DNA of 31,657 nucleotides from an uncultured Muribaculaceae bacterium (GTDB taxonomy: Bacteria; Bacteroidota; Bacteroidia; Bacteroidales; Muribaculaceae). The stretch is taken from assembly GCA_910579305.1 (NCBI GenBank), contig CAJTTA010000026.1, positions 1 through 31,657 of the forward strand, written 5' to 3'. Within the stretch, counting starts at the first letter, position 1. The number at the start of each line of letters is the position of its first letter. Positions 7,117 to 15,436 of the stretch are shown piece after piece. Made by a program: the position numbers and the translations under genes. The notes under the pieces are model-generated. The model was not told where the DNA came from, made no database searches, and saw only the letters and a program-made list of their open reading frames with translations.

Positions 7117-10100
7117 TTAGAATGTGGCGATTACGCCGAGGGTGAACGACACGGGACGGGGATATACGTCGTTGTCGATACCTGAGGGGATCTCGGGGTC
7201 GATGCCGCGATACTTGGTGATCACGAACGGATTCTGCACGGCGCCGTAGAGACGGAGACGGAGATTGCCGTCGATGAGGTCAGACCATGTGTAGCCGAGC
7301 GTGATGTTGTCGCAGCGCACGAAGCCGGCGTTCTCCAGCCAGTAGTCGGAGAGGTAGTTGTCAGAGCCGTCGAAGTAGTTGTCGGTGCGCACGAGGTTGT
7401 TGAGACCGTTCTGGTACATGCGGGAGAGGCTGCTGTTGCCTGCGAGCACGTTGTTGTAGACGTAGTTGCCGATGGAGGCGCGGAACTGGATGCCGAGATC
7501 CCAGTTGTTCCATGAGAACGAGTTGTTCCAGCTCATGGTCACGGTGGGGTCTTTGTGATGCTTGATCACGAGGTCGTTGGAGTCGATCTGGCCGTTGCCG
7601 TCCTGATCCACATAGCAGCCCTCGATGGGACGGCCGTTCTCGTCATACACCTGCTCGTAGAGCATGAATGAGTAAGCGGGATAGCCCACCTGGTGCACCT
7701 GGCATGTATTGCCTATAGCGCCGGTGATGCCGCCGGTGGTCACATATGTGCCTTCGTTGTTGAGCTTGGTGATCTTGTTGCGGTTCCAGGCCACGTTGTA
7801 GGAAGTAGACCATGTGAAGTTGTCGGTCACGATGGGTTTGGCGCCGATCGTAGCCTCAAGGCCGATGTTCTCAAGAGTACCGATGTTCTGGTCGAGCATG
7901 TTGGTAGTGGTAGAACCGGGAGCCACTGCTATGTAGGAGAGCAGATCCTTTGACTGACGGAGATACCAGTCGAGAGCCACGGTGAGGCGGTTGTTCCACC
8001 AGCCCATGTCGAGACCTACGTTCCAGGTAGTGGTCTCCTCCCACTTCAGGTTGGCGTTATAGCCGTTGGGATAGTAAGTCTGGGAGATGATGTTGCCGTT
8101 GGCGTCGCGGTAGGTGCCTGTCCATATGTTGGGGTAATAGGAACCCTGTGTGCTCTGGGTGTAGATGGGCACTGAGGGGAACCATCCGCCCACAGCCTGC
8201 TGGCCGGTGACACCCCAGCCGAGACGGAGCTTGAATTCATTCATGTTGTCGGCCCAGCCTTCCATGAAGGGCATGTTGTTGATCTTCCAGCCAAGAGCGA
8301 GGGCGGGGAAGAGACCCCAGCGGTTGTCCTTGGAGAAGCGTGATGTGCCGTCGTCACGAAGAGTGAACGTGAGGAGGTAGGTGTCCTTGAAGGTGTAGTT
8401 CAAGCGACCGAAGAACGACATCAGGATAAGGTTGCCTGAATAGTAGGGAAGGTTCTCGATTGCATATGAAGAGCCGATCATGCTCTCGGTGGAGGGGTCG
8501 ATGAGAAGCTGACCGCCATTGTCGGCAGGGTTGAGGAAGCCGGCGGAGGTCATGATTGTGCCGTTGTTGCGGTTGCGGTTGTCGAAACGCTGCCACTCGT
8601 AGCCGGCGGTCACGTCGAGCATGGAGTAGATCGCGTCGAATTCCTTCTTATAGTTGAGGTATACGTTCAACATTGTGTTGCGGTAAGCATAGTACTGGTG
8701 GCGATAGTATCCGGCGCCGTTCTTGCGGGGAGAGTCATGCCATGCGTTGGGACTGTTCTGGAACACGTAGTTGTCGTCGGTTGACTTGGTCACGTCGTAA
8801 CCGAGGTTGACGTTGACGTGCAGGTCGGGGAGGAAGTGGAGAGCGTAGTCGATCTGCAGGTTGCCGTTGGAACGCCATACGTCGGAGTAGTTGTTCTTGC
8901 TGCGGAAGAGAGACACCGGGTTGATGCCTGCGTTGATGTTGAACGCGTGATTCGCACCGTCGGGAGTGTAGAATCCGTTGTAATAGTAGGGGAAAGCGTC
9001 GTTGCCTGTGGGGATGTTGGCATATACGGGCTGGGTGGGGTTATAGGAGATGGCTGCGCCTACGGCACCGGTCTCCGACCACTTGTTGCGCACGTAGTAA
9101 CCCTTGGCCGAAGCATTGATCTGCAGAAGGCCGTTGAAGAACTTGGGATTGAGGTTGAAGCCTGCCGTCACGCGCTGCATCTGCGAGTCCTTGATGATAC
9201 CGTTGTTCATGGTATAGGAGCCGCTTATGCGGTAGGGAAGGAAGCCTACAGTGCCGCCCACGCTGAGGTTATAGTCCTGAGACACAGCCGTGCGGAGCAC
9301 CTGATCCTGCCAGTTGGTGTCGGCGTCGCCGAGGAAGCCCATGGCTTCCTCGTTGTAATGTGCGGCACCGGGGCCGTAATAGCCGAGGAACTTTTCTTTG
9401 AATTCCGATGCATTGAGGGTGTCCCAGCGCTTGCGGGCTGTGTCCACTTTCACGCTTGCGGAGAAGTTGACCTGAGGGCGGCCGGTCTTACCTTTCTTGG
9501 TGGTGATGATGATCACACCGTTGGATGCGCGAGAACCGTAGATAGCTGTGGCCGAGGCATCCTTGAGGATTGTCATGCTCTCGATGTTGTCGGGGGAGAT
9601 CATGGCAAGGGGGTTGCTCATACCGTTGATGCCGTCGTTGGAGAGGGGCACTCCGTCGAGCACGATCAGCGGGTCGTTGGAGGCAGAGAGAGAAGCGCCG
9701 CCGCGTATGCGGATCTCAGCGCCGCCTTCGGGGCTGCCGCCAGAGCTTGTCACGACCACACCGGGGCTTGCGCCGGTGAGAAGATCCTGAGCTGAAGTAG
9801 AGATACCGGCCTCCACTTCGTCGGGCTGCACCACTGCCACGGAGCCAGTGGCGTCGCTCTTCTTTACAGAGCCGTAGCCTATCACCACGGTCTCGGCCAG
9901 CATGGTGGAATTGGCCTTCATTACGATGTGGAGCTCGGTTTTGCCGTTTACGGGCACATCCATGGTGTCATAGCCCACATAGCTCACGACAAGGACAGCA
10001 TTGGGATTGACCGAGAGGTCAAAGTTGCCGTCGAAGTCGGTTGCCGCACCATTCGAAGTGCCTTTTTCCATAACGGAGGCACCAATGAGCTCTTCGCCCG

Positions 10101-10221
10101 TCTCATCGACCACATGACCGTGGACGCTGATTTTCTGAGCTAAAGCGGGAAGTGTGAAGGCCAACAGCATTGCCATTGTCGCCCAGAACTTCCGATTCAT
10201 GTGAAAACAAACGTTCTTCAT
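7117..10221 (-). CDS. SusC/RagA-family TonB-linked outer-membrane transporter
   Basis: 1034 residues from the ATG at 10221. An inner ATG at 10200 (MNRKFW, directly before the signal sequence) is an alternative; the outermost frame start at 10233 is TTG and was rejected. Domains: signal peptide ending near ALAQ; carboxypeptidase-D-regulatory-like domain (about 30-115, VHGHVVDETGEELIGASV to DFDGNFDL); TonB plug (about 115-240, ETVVIGYGSVKKSDATGSV, IRIRGGASL, PLIVLDGVPL, SRASNGVIIITTKKG); then a long beta-barrel closing with PRPVSFTLGVIATF, the expected aromatic end. It imports the glycan bound by SusD using the proton-motive force through TonB. No N-terminal DUF4974-interacting (STN) extension is seen, so sigma/anti-sigma signalling through this protein is unlikely. 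Confidence 0.96.
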   Translation of the reverse strand: MKNVCFHMNRKFWATMAMLLAFTLPALAQKISVHGHVVDETGEELIGASVMEKGTSNGAATDFDGNFDLSVNPNAVLVVSYVGYDTMDVPVNGKTELHIVMKANSTMLAETVVIGYGSVKKSDATGSVAVVQPDEVEAGISTSAQDLLTGASPGVVVTSSGGSPEGGAEIRIRGGASLSASNDPLIVLDGVPLSNDGINGMSNPLAMISPDNIESMTILKDASATAIYGSRASNGVIIITTKKGKTGRPQVNFSASVKVDTARKRWDTLNASEFKEKFLGYYGPGAAHYNEEAMGFLGDADTNWQDQVLRTAVSQDYNLSVGGTVGFLPYRISGSYTMNNGIIKDSQMQRVTAGFNLNPKFFNGLLQINASAKGYYVRNKWSETGAVGAAISYNPTQPVYANIPTGNDAFPYYYNGFYTPDGANHAFNINAGINPVSLFRSKNNYSDVWRSNGNLQIDYALHFLPDLHVNVNLGYDVTKSTDDNYVFQNSPNAWHDSPRKNGAGYYRHQYYAYRNTMLNVYLNYKKEFDAIYSMLDVTAGYEWQRFDNRNRNNGTIMTSAGFLNPADNGGQLLIDPSTESMIGSSYAIENLPYYSGNLILMSFFGRLNYTFKDTYLLTFTLRDDGTSRFSKDNRWGLFPALALGWKINNMPFMEGWADNMNEFKLRLGWGVTGQQAVGGWFPSVPIYTQSTQGSYYPNIWTGTYRDANGNIISQTYYPNGYNANLKWEETTTWNVGLDMGWWNNRLTVALDWYLRQSKDLLSYIAVAPGSTTTNMLDQNIGTLENIGLEATIGAKPIVTDNFTWSTSYNVAWNRNKITKLNNEGTYVTTGGITGAIGNTCQVHQVGYPAYSFMLYEQVYDENGRPIEGCYVDQDGNGQIDSNDLVIKHHKDPTVTMSWNNSFSWNNWDLGIQFRASIGNYVYNNVLAGNSSLSRMYQNGLNNLVRTDNYFDGSDNYLSDYWLENAGFVRCDNITLGYTWSDLIDGNLRLRLYGAVQNPFVITKYRGIDPEIPSGIDNDVYPRPVSFTLGVIATF

Positions 10222-10437
10222 GCAAGAATTCAATTTAGTTTTACATTGGGTTTATAAAAATTATTAATTATTTTCTATCGTATTCTCTCGTAATTATGTC
10301 CGATCCCAAAGCATGATACAAAATACCGTCGGTGAATTCCTGCCGTCGGCAATACCGCTCTATGACAGAGCATGGCAAGGCGACATGACCATGCCGGCGC
10401 ATGGCTACACTTCCGCGCAATAACTATATGATATACA

Positions 10438-10468
10438 CAAAGTTACCCGCAGCAGCAAGAGCTTTCAC
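10438..10468 (-). promoter_or_regulatory. Candidate promoter of the susCDEF-like operon, in the 361-nt gap
   Basis: TAACTTTG (10445-10438, minus strand) is an exact -7 element, but no good TTTG lies at -33. A weak -33 is common for activator-dependent promoters, which would fit a sus operon. A second -7 match, TATATTTG (10521-10514), also lacks a -33 partner. A small hairpin (CCATGC/GCATGG, 10389-10404) would fall in the leader of about 210 nt. Nothing else coding was seen in 10222-10582. Confidence 0.35.
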
Positions 10469-10582
10469 GGTTTAATATCAATACTTGGCGTTAACACAAA
10501 TCCAATTTTGGCACAAATATAGTCAATAAAAATGGAGGATAGTTATACCGGCCCCTGTTTTTAACATATTTCGTTAACATTT

Positions 10583-11779
10583 TTAACTATTCAGAAAGGC
10601 CTTCCGCACTTTCTTGTTTACAGCTATTACGTTAAAAATTATTAAGACAATCATCAGCATCAGTCCTGAGAGAAGACTCGGCCACACTGTGGAAGCCCCT
10701 CCGCCCATTCCTCTGAGAGAGGGGAGATACTGCATGCGCATGGCCAGCATCGCTATAACGGCGAGAATATATGCAAGAATATTCACTCCGGCCACAAGGC
10801 GTATGTAGACGCCCGATATGCTGCCCAGCTCCACTCCGAGCATGATGAGAGAGTGAATCTTCTGCCTGTTCTTCTGCATGAGCAGGCTTATGGAGAGCAG
10901 GAGGATAAAAAATGAGAGACAGGTGATGAGCGCCCCCACGGCGAGTGCCACTCCCGCTATAACATTGACCAGGAAAGAGGCCTGGGATCCGCTTTTGTCT
11001 CCGGCTATCTCAAGGTCGTTGGCTTCCATGTATTCCTTGATTCTCACATCGCCGGGGCTGTTTACGTCCACTATCAGCCGCGAAGGGGGCGGAGTGGAGC
11101 CGCTGCCATAGCGGGCGTTGCTCCAGGCCATGAATTCCTCGGGCACGAGAATGGTGTTGAGGCGATTGGAGAAGCCCACTATATAAGCGGGCATGTCGAG
11201 CGGCGGACGCCCGTTGTCGGGACGTATGGATAGTGTGAGCGGTATCGACTTTATGGCGCTCTCGCTCAGGGCGGGCATGCCCACGGTGGAGGCGAAGCCG
11301 AAATTATATAGACTCAGATAGTCCTTGGAGATGATTATGGGCACACTCTTGTCGGAAGCAGAGAAAGTCCAGTCGGAGCCGGCCACATCGATGAAGGATG
11401 TGGGAATCGACTCAAGAAACATATAGGTGCTCATGGAACGGCCGGAGGCGTTGACTGAGGCATAGACGCGGTAGTCGGCCGATGTGAAACGCCCTACTCT
11501 CCGCACCCATGGCTCACTTTCAAGTTCCTCTATCTGCGCCGGGGTGAAGACGGTGCAGGCTCCCAGGGTATTGGCGGCCGATATGCGCTTGTTGACCACA
11601 AGATAATCCTTGCGTATGAAGCTGTCGTCATCGGCCCAGATGGGGCGTCCGTCCATGAAGAACTGTATGCCGAGAATCACTATGGCCAGGCCGGTGAGAT
11701 TGCTCAACACGAAACCGGCGAGCTGCGCCGCCGAGAGATTGCGGTAGAGAAGCCGCCGAAGAAGCTTGTGAGTAAGCAT
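10583..11779 (-). CDS. FtsX/MacB-like ABC transporter permease
   Basis: 398 residues. One N-terminal membrane helix (about 20-42), a large extracytoplasmic domain of about 220 residues, then three C-terminal helices (about 270-295, 315-340, 360-385): the four-helix topology of type VII (MacB/FtsX/LolE) permeases. These work mechanically on periplasmic or membrane substrates and do not transport through a channel. It follows the ATPase gene by 9 nt, so the two form one transporter. No periplasmic adaptor or TolC-like gene is adjacent, which argues against a complete MacAB-TolC efflux pump; lipoprotein handling or cell-envelope work is possible. Substrate unknown. Confidence 0.75.
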   Translation of the reverse strand: MLTHKLLRRLLYRNLSAAQLAGFVLSNLTGLAIVILGIQFFMDGRPIWADDDSFIRKDYLVVNKRISAANTLGACTVFTPAQIEELESEPWVRRVGRFTSADYRVYASVNASGRSMSTYMFLESIPTSFIDVAGSDWTFSASDKSVPIIISKDYLSLYNFGFASTVGMPALSESAIKSIPLTLSIRPDNGRPPLDMPAYIVGFSNRLNTILVPEEFMAWSNARYGSGSTPPPSRLIVDVNSPGDVRIKEYMEANDLEIAGDKSGSQASFLVNVIAGVALAVGALITCLSFFILLLSISLLMQKNRQKIHSLIMLGVELGSISGVYIRLVAGVNILAYILAVIAMLAMRMQYLPSLRGMGGGASTVWPSLLSGLMLMIVLIIFNVIAVNKKVRKAFLNS

Positions 11780-11788
11780 GATATTGTG

Positions 11789-12433
11789 TCATAAATGAAG
11801 TTCGACATCGGTGGAGATTCCTATGCGGTTGCCCACAGAAGTAGCTATCACAGCCGCGCCCTGGCGGGCGGCCTCCTGCTCTATCATGGCCGCCGCAAGG
11901 CGATTGTTGGCTGCATCAAGGTGGCTCACCGGCTCATCTATGAGCAGGAAGCTGAAGGGCTGACATATGGCTCTGATTATGGCCACACGCTGCTGCTGCC
12001 CTATCGACATTTTCCCCACCGGGAAGTCGGCGCGGTCGGCTATGCCGAGCTCGCGCATCATGGAGCGTATGGCATCGTGCGTCATGTGCCCGGTGAGATC
12101 ATTCTTCAGGCAGATGTTCTGCATGGCCGTAAGCTCGGGGAAGAGGTCGAGTTCCTGGGGAAGATAGGCGAGCTGAGTGCGCCGGAGCTCCTGCCAGCGC
12201 GAGGGACAGAGGGTGGAGACATCCGTGCCGTCGAAGCAGATGGAGCCGAGATAGTCCCGGCGATTGCCATAAATGTAGGCGCACAGGCTGCTCTTGCCGG
12301 TGCCGCTCGGCGCCTCCACGACATAATTTCTGCCTCGGGAAAAGGTGAGGCGCGTGCGCCACACGTCGGAATCGCCCATGCTGTCTCCTTCAAAGACCCT
12401 GGGCAATACGTGATCTAAAACTATCGTATCCAT
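11789..12433 (-). CDS. ABC transporter ATP-binding protein
   Basis: 214 residues. Walker A APSGTGKSS (41-49, with A in place of the usual first G, K47), Q-loop LPQELDLFPELTA (about 93-105), signature MSIGQQQR (the usual LSGG is degenerate), Walker B FLLIDEP followed by VSHLD, and a late switch segment where the usual histidine appears replaced (ATSVGN). ATP hydrolysis would drive the FtsX-like permease 9 nt downstream. The start at 12433 lies only 11 nt beyond a 38-bp perfect palindrome, so its translation or transcription may be influenced by that structure. Changes in the signature and switch motifs are visible, but the family assignment is secure. Confidence 0.85.
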   Translation of the reverse strand: MDTIVLDHVLPRVFEGDSMGDSDVWRTRLTFSRGRNYVVEAPSGTGKSSLCAYIYGNRRDYLGSICFDGTDVSTLCPSRWQELRRTQLAYLPQELDLFPELTAMQNICLKNDLTGHMTHDAIRSMMRELGIADRADFPVGKMSIGQQQRVAIIRAICQPFSFLLIDEPVSHLDAANNRLAAAMIEQEAARQGAAVIATSVGNRIGISTDVELHL

Positions 12434-12444
12434 AATATCACACC

Positions 12445-12482
12445 GAGCGGAGGAGAATGGCCGCGGCCATTCTCCTCCGCTC
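12445..12482. terminator. 38-bp perfect palindrome between lipoprotein and ABC ATPase genes
   Basis: Positions 12445-12463 are the exact reverse complement of 12464-12482. It begins 11 nt after the DUF4836-like stop and ends 11 nt before the ATPase ATG. There is no T-run after the stem in the direction of transcription, so it could be a partial terminator, an RNA-processing/stability hairpin or a protein-binding site. See findings. Confidence 0.6.
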
Positions 12483-12493
12483 TATGCATCGGT

Positions 12494-13960
12494 TCAATAA
12501 GCAATATCGGAATCGGGCTCCAGTTCAAATTCTTCTGCTGACCGGCTGTATGCGTCTAACTGAGTGGCAGTCACCACAGCCGGGGCCGACATCTGCGTGT
12601 ACCAGTCGCTATACAGCTTCAGGGATGTCTTCACGGGATCTTTCACTACCCACTCGCTGCGAAGCATGACACCCTTGCCGTCGGGGCCGAGTGTGAGAGT
12701 CATGTTCCCCATTCCCGACATGTTCATAGGCACGAGCTGCTTTATGGCAGGGTTCTCAAAGTCCATGTAGAGACCGAAGAAATTGCCTGAGAATGATTTG
12801 GGAGCATTGCCGCCGCTCTTCACGTTTTCGGCTGAGCGGATGATAAGGAACTTGTCGGCCGCACTCACCTTCACTGGCATGGTGCCGGAGGAGGAGAGGA
12901 ACTTGCCGAGACCTGTGGCGGCATCGGCATTCTTCATCCCTACAGACACTATATAGTCCAGCGGACCATTGAAGGAGAATGCGGTGGTGCCGCTGAGATT
13001 CAGGAGCATGTCGGCCACGAGGGCATCGGTGCCGCTGAGGTTTGCCGCATACTGAGTCTTGAGGGCCTGAAGCTTGCTCATGAGTTCGGGGGAGAAATCA
13101 ATGGCTGCCACGAAGGCGGCGTCGCTGTTCACCTTATTCATGGCGCCGGTGTTGATCTTGCCCATGGGGATAAGGAACTCGGCAGGCTCTCCCTTGGCAT
13201 TGAGCACGGTGAGCTCGCCTGTCACCTTGTCGGAGGCGAGAGTGGCCACAAGAGAAAGATAGTCGGCATCCTTGAAGAGCATGCCGAGAGCAAGCTGCAT
13301 CTGGGCGGCTTCGGAGGCGCCTCCGCTTTTACGGATGAGCGAGATGCTCTCATCTATATTGAGAAAGGCACAGCCGTAATTGCTCTTGTCGCACATCTTG
13401 CCGACCATGGCTGAATATTTGCCGGCAAACGAGTCATCGCCCGAGAGCGAGAGCATCTCCTCAAGAGCGCTCACCTGGATTTTTTCGGAAGAGGCCCACA
13501 CCTGATTGTCTTTCAGCATGATGCGCCCCGCATTGCCGCTGAAGAAGCCGTCGCCTTCATCCTCAAGCTCTTCATCGCTCACTCCGGCATACCATTTCTT
13601 GAAATTGTCGGCATCCTTTACGGAGAAAGTAACATAGAATGTGTTTCCTTTGGCAAAGGCCACCATAACCTTATCGGTGAGATCTATGCCGTCGGTCACC
13701 ATGTTTAGCACCTTGCGATCCATTCCCGCAGCTTCTATTATTTGGCCCAGCTCCTTGCAGTAAGTGGCGTGATCACCCTCCTGCTTGTAGTCAAGTTGAT
13801 CAAGCACTTCATCGGCATTGAATGAGGCCACCAGGGCTGCATCGGCCGGCACAGTCTTGAGCAGAGCTTCCATGTCGCCCGACTTGGAGCAGGAGCCGAG
13901 CATAATAATCATCACGAGGGCAAGCGCAACGGGCGCAAGCCGGGTAAAAAGTCGGTTCAT
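12494..13960 (-). CDS. DUF4836-like lipoprotein, function unknown
   Basis: 488 residues from the ATG at 13960, which gives MNRLFTRL, a hydrophobic helix and lipobox MLGSC (C24). The frame opens further upstream to 14020, but that region holds the promoter -7 element (14018-14025), so the longer form cannot be made from it. The mature protein starts with MEALLKTVPADAALVASFNADEVLDQL (about 29-55) and repeats short beta-helix segments such as VMVAFAKGNTFYVTFSVKD and FVAAIDFSPELMSKL, a layout I associate with DUF4836, a Bacteroidota family of unknown function. It is probably anchored in the outer membrane facing the periplasm, since the residues after Cys are SKSG, not acidic. It is followed by an ABC transporter after a large palindrome. 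Family assignment is from memory of the pattern and needs a profile search. Confidence 0.68.
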   Translation of the reverse strand: MNRLFTRLAPVALALVMIIMLGSCSKSGDMEALLKTVPADAALVASFNADEVLDQLDYKQEGDHATYCKELGQIIEAAGMDRKVLNMVTDGIDLTDKVMVAFAKGNTFYVTFSVKDADNFKKWYAGVSDEELEDEGDGFFSGNAGRIMLKDNQVWASSEKIQVSALEEMLSLSGDDSFAGKYSAMVGKMCDKSNYGCAFLNIDESISLIRKSGGASEAAQMQLALGMLFKDADYLSLVATLASDKVTGELTVLNAKGEPAEFLIPMGKINTGAMNKVNSDAAFVAAIDFSPELMSKLQALKTQYAANLSGTDALVADMLLNLSGTTAFSFNGPLDYIVSVGMKNADAATGLGKFLSSSGTMPVKVSAADKFLIIRSAENVKSGGNAPKSFSGNFFGLYMDFENPAIKQLVPMNMSGMGNMTLTLGPDGKGVMLRSEWVVKDPVKTSLKLYSDWYTQMSAPAVVTATQLDAYSRSAEEFELEPDSDIAY

Positions 13961-14017
13961 TTCTATTAAGTTTTGGTAAATTAAAATGTTTTGCGGAATA
14001 TGACGCAGGTTATTCGG

Positions 14018-14048
14018 CAAAGTTACAAAATTATCTTATCAACTCATA
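14018..14048 (-). promoter_or_regulatory. Promoter of the DUF4836-like gene
   Basis: On the minus strand TATG (14048-14045), a 19-nt spacer and TAACTTTG (14025-14018): exact -7 and one mismatch at -33. Transcription would start near 14011, fixing the coding start downstream at 13960. It is back-to-back with the plus-strand promoter at 14066-14097. Confidence 0.6.
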
Positions 14049-14065
14049 TAAGTTTATAGAAAAAA

Positions 14066-14097
14066 TTTGGCCAATTATGATTTATTGCTTAACTTCG
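14066..14097 (+). promoter_or_regulatory. Promoter of the aspartate aminotransferase gene
   Basis: TTTG (14066-14069), a 20-nt spacer and TAACTTCG (14090-14097), one mismatch from TAnnTTTG. Start near 14104 leaves a leader of about 25 nt before the TTG start at 14129. Confidence 0.65.
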
Positions 14098-14128
14098 CGG
14101 GGAATAAACCCATTAAACCATTAATAAA

Positions 14129-15325
14129 TTGCAGATTTCCGATCGTATACGACAATTGTCACCTTCGGCCACTCTGGCTATGTCTCAGAAAAGCGCCGAG
14201 CTAAGAGATGCCGGCATCGACATCATCAACATGAGCGTGGGAGAACCAGACTTCGATACCCCCGGTCATATCAAAGAGGCCGCAATGCGTGCCATTGAAG
14301 AGAATTTTTCACGTTATACCCCCGTGCCCGGATATATGTCGCTGCGACAGGCAGTGAGCCGGAAACTGAAAGAGGAAAACGGGCTTGACTTCGCTCCGGA
14401 GCAGATAGTGGTGGGCAACGGCGCCAAGCAGGAACTCTGCAATGTGGTGCTCGCCCTGGTCAATCCGGGAGATGAGGTGATCATACCCGTGCCGGCATGG
14501 GTGAGCTATGTGGAGATGGTGAAGCTCGCAGGGGGCAAAGTGGTGACCGTGCACTCCGGCGTGGAGCAGGACTTCAAGGTGACACCCGCCCAGATAGAGG
14601 CAGCCATCACTCCCAGCACCCGCCTGATAATGCTCAACTCTCCCGCCAATCCCACCGGCTCTGTCTACTCCCGCGAGGAGTTGCGCGAGCTGGCGAGCGT
14701 GATAGGCCGCCATGAGCAGGTGACGGTGCTTGCCGATGAGATTTACGAACATATCAATTTCAGCGATGCGCCGCTCACAAGCATAGCTGAGTTTGAAGAA
14801 TTGTCAGGCCGCGTGGTCATCATCAATGGCGTGAGCAAGGCTTATGCCATGACCGGCTGGCGCATAGGATATATGGCCGGCCCCGAGGAGATAGCCAGGG
14901 CTGTGATCAAGCTGCAGGGCCAGTATACAAGCGGCGCCTCTTCCATAGCGCAGAAGGCGGCGGAAGCGGCCTACAACGGCCCCAGGCAATGTGTAGAGGA
15001 TATGTGCGCGGCCTTCCGCCGTCGCAGAGACCTCATTGTTGAGCTGGCATCGCAGGTGCCCGGATGGGAAATCAATTGTCCGGATGGCGCGTTCTATCTA
15101 TTCCCAAAAGTGGAAGGGGTGCTCGGAAAGCACACACCTGAAGGAGAAGAGATCAAGACAAGTGGCGATTATGTGCTTTATCTGCTCAATTCGGCTCATG
15201 TAGCCACGGTGGATGGCGAGGCGTTCTGCGCCCCGGGCTATATCCGGCTCAGCTATGCATTGGGTGATGAGGATATACGCACAGCTCTTACCCGCATAAA
15301 AGAGGCTACTGAGAAGCTCTCCTGA
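14129..15325 (+). CDS. Class I aspartate aminotransferase
   Basis: 398 residues; PLP-dependent transfer of the amino group between aspartate and 2-oxoglutarate, cytoplasmic. Visible: SPSATLAMSQKS (11-22) typical of the Ib AspAT subgroup, SVGEPDF (36-42), GNGAKQ (97-102), SPANPTGS (171-178), DEIYEHI (203-209), and NGVSKAYAMTGWRIG (233-247) with Schiff-base K237 and R245. The start is a TTG: in frame there is no ATG between a stop codon about 15 nt upstream and the conserved N-terminus, and the protein read from TTG (MQISDRIRQLSPSATL) aligns with the family's usual beginning. Own promoter and strong terminator make it monocistronic. Some family members also act on aromatic amino acids or prephenate, which sequence alone does not exclude. 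Confidence 0.93.
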   Translation: MQISDRIRQLSPSATLAMSQKSAELRDAGIDIINMSVGEPDFDTPGHIKEAAMRAIEENFSRYTPVPGYMSLRQAVSRKLKEENGLDFAPEQIVVGNGAKQELCNVVLALVNPGDEVIIPVPAWVSYVEMVKLAGGKVVTVHSGVEQDFKVTPAQIEAAITPSTRLIMLNSPANPTGSVYSREELRELASVIGRHEQVTVLADEIYEHINFSDAPLTSIAEFEELSGRVVIINGVSKAYAMTGWRIGYMAGPEEIARAVIKLQGQYTSGASSIAQKAAEAAYNGPRQCVEDMCAAFRRRRDLIVELASQVPGWEINCPDGAFYLFPKVEGVLGKHTPEGEEIKTSGDYVLYLLNSAHVATVDGEAFCAPGYIRLSYALGDEDIRTALTRIKEATEKLS

Positions 15326-15350
15326 CCTTCGCCTCTTACATAAAGACTCC

Positions 15351-15390
15351 AAGGGGGTCGCCACTGTAATCATATAGTGGCGACCCTCTT
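15351..15390. terminator. Strong terminator between convergent genes
   Basis: A 15-bp stem (15351-15365 with 15376-15390, one G-T pair) around a 10-nt loop, followed on the plus strand by TATTATTATA. It starts 25 nt after the aminotransferase stop. It may also stop the convergent Ig-like lipoprotein gene, whose stop lies about 47 nt away. Confidence 0.88.
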
Positions 15391-15436
15391 TATTATTATA
15401 GGAATCTATCGATGATGTTGCCCGCCTGTATTGTCG

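Noticed and set aside
8818..9795. 325-codon plus-strand frame opposite susC
   Set aside because: Antisense to conserved SusC plug and barrel coding sequence; composition typical of a shadow frame.
13961..14020. Longer DUF4836-like protein starting at 14020
   Set aside because: That start lies inside the -7 element, upstream of the predicted transcript start, and precedes the signal peptide.
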